A DNA stretch of 5,988 nucleotides from Synechococcus sp. CO36386bin_37 (GTDB lineage Bacteria; Cyanobacteriota; Cyanobacteriia; PCC-6307; Cyanobiaceae): the NCBI GenBank assembly GCA_011525445.1, contig WTGE01000176.1, positions 1 to 5,988 of the forward strand, written 5' to 3'. Below the pieces are notes generated by a model. That model saw only the letters and a program-made list of their open reading frames with translations. It ran no database searches and had not been told where the DNA came from. Each line of letters starts with the position of its first letter. Positions within the stretch are counted from its first letter, which is position 1. The translations under genes and the position numbers were made by a program. Of the stretch, positions 1 to 5,755 are shown one piece after another.

Positions 1-1
1 A

Positions 2-463
2 CCCATTAGTGAATGTCTCATATCTCTTCAAAGCCAATGGCGTCGCGATGGATCGCTGGCTGCGTTGTGGCAGGACTGGCCTCGATTAGCGGGGCGCCCA
101 TTGGCTGATCACTGCAAGCCTTTGATGTTGACCCAGGGATTGCTCACAGTTGGGGCGCGCCACCCTCAATGGCGGCAGGCCTTGCAATACAGCAAGCCTC
201 AGCTTTTGGCCGCAGTTCGCAGCGCAGGCCATCCGGTGCGCGATCTCAGGATTCAGCAGCACCATCCCGTTGCAACAGCTCGGTTGGATTCGGAAGACAG
301 CGTTTGGGCATGTCATCCCAGCCGCATTGATGTGCATGGAATGGCCTGTTGCCCCCGCTGTAAAAGCCCAGCACCTGCTGGTGAAATGGCACTGTGGGGC
401 CACTGTGGGTTCTGTCGGAGACAGCAGCTTTCTGATCAGGGTTCAGATCCTTTGTCTCAGTAA
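2..463 (+). CDS. DUF721 (DciA-like) protein with C-terminal zinc ribbon, 5' end outside the window
   Basis: The reading frame is open from base 2 to a TAA stop at 461-463, so 153 C-terminal residues are visible and the true start lies to the left. The segment ALWQDWPRLAGRPLADHCKP fits the DUF721 core (a Trp, then a V/L-x-G turn, then L-A-x-H-x-x-P). It is followed by a beta-rich stretch containing GLLTVGARHPQWRQALQY. DUF721 includes DciA, which in other bacteria works with the replicative helicase DnaB; that role is known for the family and only inferred here. The C-terminus adds two cysteine pairs, CPRC and CGFC, in a CX2C-X14-CX2C arrangement (about bases 350-415) that looks like a zinc ribbon. 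Downstream it converges on the minus-strand glycosyltransferase unit, with 34 bases between the stops. The TTG at 65 lies inside the domain and is not a credible start. The family call is fairly sure; the molecular role is not. Confidence 0.82.
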   Translation, partial: PISECLISLQSQWRRDGSLAALWQDWPRLAGRPLADHCKPLMLTQGLLTVGARHPQWRQALQYSKPQLLAAVRSAGHPVRDLRIQQHHPVATARLDSEDSVWACHPSRIDVHGMACCPRCKSPAPAGEMALWGHCGFCRRQQLSDQGSDPLSQ

Positions 464-497
464 CAATGGAACGATCGGCAGCAAATCCGTAAGGTGC

Positions 498-2342
498 TTA
501 GTAACGCTCCGGCCTTGGAGTTTTCCAAGTGAGGACGACGCCATCGGCTTGAAGCTGTGCCGCTCGCTGCTCGAGCTTGGCCCTGTCGATGCGTAGAACC
601 TTGTAGACGCCAAACTGTCCAAGCACTTGTGGGTCAAGATCCCGCCAGTGAGGACGCTTCAACGTTCCTGAATCCATCACGATCAAAACCGTTGGTGAGC
701 TCTCCTCGCTGGCAAGAGGATGTCCCTGCCAACCACGACGTTGTTCATGGCTCAATCGATCAGCGAGGTTGACGAGGGCCGAATCGGAGCGGCCTTCGTA
801 CACCACAACTTGATCGGTGTAGAAATGGAGGGAGGGCTTCATCGCTCCAACCATGGCAAGCGGTTCGCTGGGTTTCTGCTGACGCAGCATGACGGCTGCA
901 GCCTCACGCACCGGTAGCTGACGCACACGATCACCCAGGTTGATCATGGGGATAAGTGCAACCAGCTGATACATCACCAGTGGTCCCTGCATGGCGAGCA
1001 AGCGGCCCGACGGTTTTGGCTTCAGGGTGACTATTCCCAGGAGACCGGCGACTGAAAAACAGACGGCAGCCCTTAGAACCAGGCGGCTTGCCAACAGTTC
1101 GCTGGGAAGCGAAGGCATCTCCGGATCGTCAATAAGCGGAACCCAAATGGACGAACTCCAGAATCCGACTGCCAAAACAAAGGTGAGCGCGATTGTTCCA
1201 CCCCAGGCCCAATCCCTTTGGTTTCCCATGTGCCGCTCAGAAGTGATTGCTGCAAGCGCGATCAGGATCGCTGCTGCAGGAGTGGCCGGTAACCAGTAGC
1301 TGGGAAGTTTGGTTGCTGCAGTGGTAAACAGCAGAAGTACGGAGAACAGCCAGCAACTGGCAAAGCCTTGCAGAGAGAGCGTTGCTGGTCGAGATAATGA
1401 ACGCTGCCAGTTGTTAGGGCGCAATGTTTCCACCAGCCCAAGTAGCAGAAGGGGAGTGAAAGGAAGGGATGCCACAACCAAGATCACCCCGAAAAACCAC
1501 CAGGGCTGAAGATGGCTGTTCACAACTGACGTGAAGCGTTGAAGGTTGTGATAACCAAAAAAGCTGTCCCAAAAGGGTTGGCCCTCGACCAGGAGTTCTG
1601 CCACGTACCAAGGGAGGCTGATCATTGCAGTGAGCGCAAGGCCACGGATCGGTTGGATGCATTGCCAGATGCCCTTGAAATCGCGCCGGTAACCGGCGAA
1701 AAGAGCAAGGGTCATCGCGCTGAGGACAACTGCTACAGGTCCTTTGGTGAGAACTGCAGTTGCGAGCCACAGCCAGGCGATCCACCATCGCCGCGATGAA
1801 CCGCTGGCGTAACAACGCCACTGGCAAAGAAGGCTCAGGGCGAGGGTGCCACTGAGCAAAGCATCACTGACGGCCGTTCGACTCCAGAGTTGAACGAGTG
1901 GGGAGAGCGCAAAGGCGAGTGCGGCTGTTACTGCAGAGCGACGCGGATACAGATCCGCTTCCGAAGGGTGCAGCATCAAGGTGTCCCCAAGCATCAGCAT
2001 GGTGGCCAAGCTCGCGATAGCGGAGGGAAGTCTTCCCGCCCAGGTTCCAAGTGGATCCCAGAACTCGCTTGAAGGAATCGAGTATCCAAGGCCCATCAGC
2101 CAATACACCAAAGGAGGTTTGTCGAATCGCGGCAATCCATTCACCCTTGGGGTCAGCCAGTCACCGGTGCGCGCCATGGCGCGGCCTGCTGCTGCAAACA
2201 GTGGAGGTGTTTCATCGACCAGGCCAGTGCTACCCAGTTGCCAGAAGCCCATGGCAAGGCCCAGAGCCAAAATCAACAGAAGGCCGCGGCTTCGTTGCTG
2301 AGGCGATAGTCGGATGTCGGCGTGTGTAGAAATCATCGACAT
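498..2342 (-). CDS. GT39/ArnT-like polytopic glycosyltransferase (GT-C fold)
   Basis: A 614-residue integral membrane protein, the usual size for the ArnT/PMT-type GT-C family. Such enzymes move a sugar from a polyprenyl-phosphate donor to a lipid or protein on the outer face of the membrane; donor and acceptor here are unknown. Visible hallmarks are an early TM helix (about 19-36) followed by the acidic pair D43-E44 in the first outer loop, RFDKPPLVYW (72-81), LTKGP (198-202), HNLQRF (265-270) and TKLPSYWLPATPA (344-356). Many hydrophobic helices fill residues 100-465, and a soluble C-terminal part (about 470-614) follows. It is the last gene of the three-gene minus-strand unit. The ATG at 2342 overlaps the upstream GT4 gene by 10 bases. 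A second ATG at 2336 (residue 3) forms an ATGA overlap with that gene's stop and may be the real start; neither has a clear Shine-Dalgarno sequence. Confidence 0.88.
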   Translation of the reverse strand: MSMISTHADIRLSPQQRSRGLLLILALGLAMGFWQLGSTGLVDETPPLFAAAGRAMARTGDWLTPRVNGLPRFDKPPLVYWLMGLGYSIPSSEFWDPLGTWAGRLPSAIASLATMLMLGDTLMLHPSEADLYPRRSAVTAALAFALSPLVQLWSRTAVSDALLSGTLALSLLCQWRCYASGSSRRWWIAWLWLATAVLTKGPVAVVLSAMTLALFAGYRRDFKGIWQCIQPIRGLALTAMISLPWYVAELLVEGQPFWDSFFGYHNLQRFTSVVNSHLQPWWFFGVILVVASLPFTPLLLLGLVETLRPNNWQRSLSRPATLSLQGFASCWLFSVLLLFTTAATKLPSYWLPATPAAAILIALAAITSERHMGNQRDWAWGGTIALTFVLAVGFWSSSIWVPLIDDPEMPSLPSELLASRLVLRAAVCFSVAGLLGIVTLKPKPSGRLLAMQGPLVMYQLVALIPMINLGDRVRQLPVREAAAVMLRQQKPSEPLAMVGAMKPSLHFYTDQVVVYEGRSDSALVNLADRLSHEQRRGWQGHPLASEESSPTVLIVMDSGTLKRPHWRDLDPQVLGQFGVYKVLRIDRAKLEQRAAQLQADGVVLTWKTPRPERY

Positions 2343-3445
2343 GGGGCCATCGTTTCATGTCCTGGAGAGAGTCCCTTTCTGATCCAACCTTCAACACGAT
2401 TTGCAAACACGGAATGGCTGGCGTTGCGCTCGACCCAATAGCGACAATCGCGTCGATCAATCTCAGCGATTTTGCGGCTGGCGACGGTTAATGCTTCGAG
2501 ATCGCCTGGAGGAACAACCCATCCGGTGACCCCTGCGCAGATGAGTTCGCCGGGACCTCCTCTGTCGTAAGCCACCACGGGAACTCCGCAGGCCATGGCT
2601 TCAACGACCACATTTCCGTAGGCTTCATTCCATTTCGGTGTATTGAGGAGGGCTCTACAGCACCCAAGCTCTTTTTGTAACCGGTGCGTTGGCAGGAAAC
2701 CGCGCCACTCAATTGTTCCAGGAGGAACCGCTGCTTCAACTGATTGTGCATACCCAGCATCTTCGACTAGGCCCCACACCATCAATGTTTCTCCCAGTGT
2801 CGCAGCAACAGCTGCGGCATCCTCAAGGCCCTTCTCGGGCGCGATGCGACCAGCCCATCCCAGTGGCCCCTCACTGTTCAATTGCAGCTGGTAGCGACTG
2901 AGATCAAATCCGTTGCCCACGATTTCGGGTGGGTTGGGCAGTGCGAAATCGCTGGCCTGGCGATGGGTATGAAAGGACAGGCGCCTCTGGTCCCAACGTG
3001 CGACTTGCGATATTGCGCTATCCATCGCTCGAGAAACAGAACCCATACTCACAAGGTGGAAGAGCGATGCTTCTACGTGGGGGGTAAGCCAAAATGGCAA
3101 CCAGTCATAGCTGAAATTAATCACCGCATCTGCTTGTTTGCCATGGAACAAAGCAAGGTCCCACATCCGGGGAAGGACGCCGTCGAGGGGAATCTCAACT
3201 GGGGCATCAGCCACGGCATGCTGCCAGCTCGGTTGATCGGTTCCGCTAGTGGTGTAGACCGTGAGACCGGCGCAGGGATCGGGAACTTTCGAATCCTCCG
3301 GGGCGACCAGAGTGACCTGATGTCCGTTTGCGGTGAGACCTTTCAGCAACGACGTCAGAGTGAGTTCGACGCCTCCACCACGTCCGCTCCCCAGGTGGCC
3401 GATTGGTGTGCTGACCAAAATCAGATTAAGTGGATGGTTGCTCAT
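2333..3445 (-). CDS. GT4 glycosyltransferase, resembles cyanobacterial UDP-glucose:tetrahydrobiopterin glucosyltransferase (BGluT)
   Basis: A 370-residue GT-B-fold retaining glycosyltransferase, expected to be cytoplasmic. The N-terminal Rossmann half opens with a beta strand (LILVST) and a glycine-rich acceptor loop, GSGRGGGVE (19-27). The C-terminal half has GRIAPEKGLEDA (199-210), the EX7E motif with E274 and E282 that contacts the nucleotide sugar in GT4 enzymes, and DRGGPGE (294-300). From memory, the N-terminal pattern (VSTP-x-G-x-LGSGRGGGVELTL), the YDWLP segment (113-117) and the SMGS segment (133-136) match the Synechococcus elongatus enzyme that glucosylates tetrahydrobiopterin, so this is the best specific guess. 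It could also act on another small acceptor. The start ATG at 3445 overlaps the stop of the upstream permease as ATGA, which suggests coupled translation; no separate Shine-Dalgarno is visible. GT4 membership is secure; the substrate is provisional. Confidence 0.85.
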   Translation of the reverse strand: MSNHPLNLILVSTPIGHLGSGRGGGVELTLTSLLKGLTANGHQVTLVAPEDSKVPDPCAGLTVYTTSGTDQPSWQHAVADAPVEIPLDGVLPRMWDLALFHGKQADAVINFSYDWLPFWLTPHVEASLFHLVSMGSVSRAMDSAISQVARWDQRRLSFHTHRQASDFALPNPPEIVGNGFDLSRYQLQLNSEGPLGWAGRIAPEKGLEDAAAVAATLGETLMVWGLVEDAGYAQSVEAAVPPGTIEWRGFLPTHRLQKELGCCRALLNTPKWNEAYGNVVVEAMACGVPVVAYDRGGPGELICAGVTGWVVPPGDLEALTVASRKIAEIDRRDCRYWVERNASHSVFANRVEGWIRKGLSPGHETMAPCR

Positions 3446-4413
3446 GCGCCGAGATCGCTTTTCTGGGGTTCATTCATGAAGGAAACCGGTTCCCAGAGTT
3501 GCTTGCGTTGGCTCACAAGAACCACCGATAACAGGACCAAAACAACTGCCAACCATTGAAGGTTGTCGAGCCTTTCGTGCAGGAGCAGTCCTCCCGTGGC
3601 TAGCGCAAACACGGGAGTGAGAAATCCAAGGGTCGTGAATCCTGTGAGATCTTCCCGACTGGCAAACCAGAAAAAGAGTGCGTAAGCCAGAGCCCCTCCA
3701 ATGAGAGAGGCATATGCCATTTGCATCCAGGCCAAGAAAGACCAGGCTGGGATCAACGAAAAGGCTCCGTCGACACAGTGCCAAATCAACAGTGGCAGTC
3801 CGCCCAGCAGCATGTGCCATCCCGTCACAGCAATGGGATCGCTGTTGCGGCAAGCGTATCGACTCAGAACGGTGCCAAACGCCATGGCAACAGCGGCGGC
3901 CAGCATCCATCCCGTTCCCGCCTGCCAATCCGTTTGAAAGGGGATGCCATCACCTAGCAGCAACCAGTGCTTGAGCAGCTGTTGTGGAACACCGAGACAG
4001 ATGATTGCCATCAGGCCCAGAGCCAATCCCATCCAACCCACTGGATTGATCGTTTCAGCAAAGAGGCATCGAGCGAGTAGGGCGACCATCAAGGGTTGAG
4101 AGTCAATTAGAACCGAACCGAGACCTGCACCGGTCCCTTCCAGCCCATGAGCAAGACAGAACTGGAACAGCAGGGCATCGATCAGGGTGAATAGAAGAAA
4201 CCACCCCCGATCACCAGAGTCGATTGCGATGGAACGCCCTAGGAGGGGCGCAGAAGCGATCAGAACGATTCCAGCAGGCAGCAGCCTTAAGCAGGACACC
4301 AGAACAGGGCCTCCGGTGCTGACCAATGGAGCCATCGCGGTCATTGCCGTTCCCCAGAGGACGAAAGGGAGGACCATGAGCAGCCCTCGACGGAGAGTTC
4401 CCATGGATTGCAA
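3442..4413 (-). CDS. EamA/DMT-superfamily permease (10-TM transporter)
   Basis: A 323-residue inner-membrane protein with about ten hydrophobic helices in two EamA-type halves (about 10-142 and 166-301), the normal size and layout for the drug/metabolite transporter superfamily. Typical marks are the first helix ending WGTAM (20-24), the R43-L-x-P-A-G segment in the second helix, and LLHERL (277-282) before the last helix. Members move small metabolites, often outward; the substrate here is not deducible. The TTG at 4413 is preferred as start because AAGGAG (4427-4422) lies 8 bases upstream, while the ATG at 4404 would be 17 bases from it. This is the first gene of the minus-strand unit, followed by the GT4 and GT39 genes, and its 3' end overlaps the GT4 start by 4 bases. 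A link between its cargo and the glycosylated product is an inference from this context. Confidence 0.88.
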   Translation of the reverse strand: MQSMGTLRRGLLMVLPFVLWGTAMTAMAPLVSTGGPVLVSCLRLLPAGIVLIASAPLLGRSIAIDSGDRGWFLLFTLIDALLFQFCLAHGLEGTGAGLGSVLIDSQPLMVALLARCLFAETINPVGWMGLALGLMAIICLGVPQQLLKHWLLLGDGIPFQTDWQAGTGWMLAAAVAMAFGTVLSRYACRNSDPIAVTGWHMLLGGLPLLIWHCVDGAFSLIPAWSFLAWMQMAYASLIGGALAYALFFWFASREDLTGFTTLGFLTPVFALATGGLLLHERLDNLQWLAVVLVLLSVVLVSQRKQLWEPVSFMNEPQKSDLGA

Positions 4414-4421
4414 CGAAGAGG

Positions 4422-4427
4422 CTCCTT
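4422..4427 (-). promoter_or_regulatory. Shine-Dalgarno AAGGAG supporting a TTG start for the DMT permease
   Basis: On the minus strand AAAAAGGAG precedes the TTG at 4413 by 8 bases, an ideal distance. The next in-frame ATG (4404) would be 17 bases away. This decides the start codon and gives a protein three residues longer than an ATG-only gene call. It is the only strong ribosome-binding site I can see in the window. Confidence 0.6.
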
Positions 4428-4434
4428 TTTAAGA

Positions 4435-4440
4435 TCTAAT
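4435..4440 (+). promoter_or_regulatory. Possible -10 box for sppA in the divergent spacer
   Basis: TCTAAT matches five of six bases of the sigma70-type -10 consensus and lies 18 bases before the sppA ATG, which would give a leader of only about a dozen bases. An overlapping option is TAAGAT (4430-4435), with TTGCAA (4408-4413) as a -35 at 16-base spacing. The spacer between the divergent genes is 45 bases, so any promoter for either gene must sit here or inside the neighbouring coding sequence. This is pattern matching only. Confidence 0.3.
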
Positions 4441-4458
4441 CGTGTTCGATTGACCGTG

Positions 4459-5271
4459 ATGATCTGGCCTTGGCGCCGCAAGTCCCGGAGAACCATGGCG
4501 AGAATCGCCATTGAGGGAGCAATCACTGGCTCGACGCGACGTCGCGTCTTGAAGGCATTGAAGGAAGTTCAGGAGCGGGAGTTTCCCGCACTGCTGCTTC
4601 GCATTGATAGTCCCGGTGGAACCGTTGGTGATAGTCAGGAGATTCATGCAGCTCTGCTGAGGTTGCGCGAAAAGGGATGCAGAGTTGTTGCCAGCTTCGG
4701 CAATATTTCAGCCTCAGGTGGGGTATACGTCGGTGTCGCAGCTGAACGCATCGTTTCAAATCCAGGAACGATTACTGGATCAATTGGGGTCATCCTCCGC
4801 GGCAACAACCTGTCCAAGTTGCTGGACCGTGTTGGTGTCAAATTTGAAACCGTCAAAAGTGGTGCTTTCAAGGACATCCTTTCTCCTGACCGAGCTCTTG
4901 GCGCTGAGGAACGTGAGCTTCTACAAGCTTTGATTGACAGCAGTTATGAGCAATTCGTGGCTGCTGTTGCGGAGGGTCGGAACATGGACTCAGGTCGGGT
5001 ACGTGCGTTTGCTGATGGTCGGGTGTTCAGTGGTGCGCAGGCCAAGGAACTTGGGCTTGTGGATGAGCTGGGAGATGAGGAGCAAGCCAGGGTGATTGCG
5101 GCAAAGTTGGCTGATCTCGATGAGGATCGCTGCCGCTTGGTCACCCTTGGAAAACAGCGCAAACCGCTTTTACAGGGGTTGTCTGGTTCCACTCTGCTGG
5201 CCAATCTTCAGGAGCTTGTTTCGGTTGAGGTTGAGCTCAGTGGACAACCTTTGTGGTTGTTTAGACCATGA
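4459..5271 (+). CDS. sppA: Signal peptide peptidase SppA, short soluble-looking form (protease IV family, S49)
   Basis: A 270-residue S49 peptidase using a Ser/Lys dyad; the family degrades signal-peptide remnants and other membrane-associated peptides. Visible features are LLLRIDSPGGTVGDSQEIH (46-64), the nucleophile segment NISASGG with S86 as likely catalytic serine, NPGTITGSIGVI (101-112), and KSGAFKDILSP (133-143) with K138 as likely general base. The 52-residue Ser-Lys distance agrees with what I recall for Bacillus subtilis SppA (S147/K199). The C-terminal region has FADGRVFSGAQAKELGLVD (184-202), a family hallmark. There is no N-terminal membrane helix; instead the protein starts with a Trp/Arg-rich patch (WPWRRKSRR). 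The ATG at 4459 is chosen because homology begins just after it and the TTG at 4408 would overlap the divergent permease gene. No clear Shine-Dalgarno is present. Its stop overlaps the aroH start as ATGA. Confidence 0.93.
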   Translation: MIWPWRRKSRRTMARIAIEGAITGSTRRRVLKALKEVQEREFPALLLRIDSPGGTVGDSQEIHAALLRLREKGCRVVASFGNISASGGVYVGVAAERIVSNPGTITGSIGVILRGNNLSKLLDRVGVKFETVKSGAFKDILSPDRALGAEERELLQALIDSSYEQFVAAVAEGRNMDSGRVRAFADGRVFSGAQAKELGLVDELGDEEQARVIAAKLADLDEDRCRLVTLGKQRKPLLQGLSGSTLLANLQELVSVEVELSGQPLWLFRP

Positions 5272-5654
5272 CCTTGGGAAGCGGCATGGCTCTGCGTGGA
5301 CTTCGTGGTGCCACCACCTGCAGCGCCAACACGGTTGTGGCGATCGAGCAGGCGGTCTCTGAATTGATGGATGCCCTCGTGGAACACAATGGCTTGGAAC
5401 CGGAATCGATTGTTTCCATCACGTTTTCTGTGACGACCGATCTGAATGCCTGCTTTCCTGCTGCGATCGCCAGGCGACGTCAAGGCTGGGACGGGGTTGC
5501 TCTGATCGACTGTCAACAGATGGCAGTTGAGGGCGATCTGGAGCGATGCATCCGGATTCTGGCTCACACCTGGATGCCGGAGGAACGGGAGCTGCGGCAT
5601 GCCTATCTTGGGAAAGCCAGTCGCCTGAGGCCAGACAGATCCGGTCATAACTGA
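5268..5654 (+). CDS. aroH: Monofunctional chorismate mutase, AroH class
   Basis: A 128-residue AroH-type enzyme that converts chorismate to prephenate for phenylalanine and tyrosine synthesis; it is expected to be a cytoplasmic homotrimer. Characteristic segments are LRGLRGATT (9-17), TDLNACFPA (57-65), LERCIRIL (91-98), RHAYL (110-114) and a terminal LRPD (120-123). By manual alignment to the Bacillus subtilis enzyme, R7, F57, R63, R90 and Y108 correspond to R13, F63, R69, R96 and Y113, all conserved. The positions matching C75 and E78 are D81 and Q84, which may be normal for cyanobacteria. The first ATG (5268) overlaps the sppA stop by 4 bases. A second ATG at 5286 (residue 7), preceded by GGGAAG at 4-base spacing, would give 122 residues, close to the family's usual length, and could be the true start. 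Confidence 0.93.
   Translation: MTLGSGMALRGLRGATTCSANTVVAIEQAVSELMDALVEHNGLEPESIVSITFSVTTDLNACFPAAIARRRQGWDGVALIDCQQMAVEGDLERCIRILAHTWMPEERELRHAYLGKASRLRPDRSGHN
5276..5281 (+). promoter_or_regulatory. Possible Shine-Dalgarno GGGAAG for an internal aroH start
   Basis: GGGAAG lies 4 bases before the ATG at 5286, which is residue 7 of the longer aroH reading. The spacing is short but usable, and the AroH core begins only two residues after that ATG. The upstream ATG at 5268 has no Shine-Dalgarno but forms an ATGA overlap with sppA. The site therefore bears on which of the two starts is used. Confidence 0.3.
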
Positions 5655-5704
5655 CAGATGCCACGCCGGCCCTTTCAGCCCACTGTTGCCAACCGTCCTT
5701 AGGA

Positions 5705-5755
5705 GAATCAGGCTAATTACTGATTTCGGTGATTGATTTCACCATTTGAATCAAT
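5705..5755 (+). promoter_or_regulatory. Repeat-rich leader with alternative hairpins before the DUF2808 gene
   Basis: The 99-base spacer between aroH and the DUF2808 gene contains GAATCA (5705-5710), TGATTTC (5721-5727), TGATTTC (5734-5740) and GAATCA (5748-5753). Motif 1 can pair with motif 2 (AATCAG 5706-5711 with CTGATT 5720-5725, 8-base loop). Motif 3 can pair with motif 4 (5732-5741 with 5747-5755, one bulged T, 5-base loop), which covers the first two bases of the ATG at 5754. Motif 1 with 3 and motif 2 with 4 can also pair. The stems are short and AU-rich, so they may be weak. The motifs could equally be DNA operator sites around a promoter. No T-run follows, so this is not a standard terminator. 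Confidence 0.3.

Noticed and set aside
507..529. Hairpin and TTTT near the end of the GT39 gene as a terminator for the DUF721 gene.
   Set aside because: The stem before the T-run is only 4 base pairs, a competing hairpin overlaps it, and it lies in coding sequence; too weak to annotate as a feature.
150..596. A 148-codon + strand frame overlapping the DUF721 gene and the GT39 3' end.
   Set aside because: The DUF721 frame shows domain motifs and paired cysteines; this frame shows none and crosses two real genes.
1414..1827. A 137-codon minus-strand frame inside the GT39 gene.
   Set aside because: It sits in an alternative frame of a continuous 614-codon gene with family hallmarks on both sides; it is not a frameshifted fragment.
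2882..3559. A 225-codon open frame on the + strand, antisense to the GT4 gene.
   Set aside because: It lies almost wholly opposite a gene with clear GT4 motifs, has no recognisable domain and is best explained by low stop frequency in GC-rich antisense frames.
5463..5470. A GCGATCGC octamer (cyanobacterial HIP1 palindrome) inside aroH.
   Set aside because: I noticed only one copy in the window, within coding sequence, so there is no sign of the over-representation that makes HIP1 notable.
5658..5702. A 14-codon mini-ORF directly after aroH, a candidate leader peptide.
   Set aside because: It has no ribosome-binding site, no run of a regulatory amino acid and no linked terminator; an ORF of this length is expected by chance.
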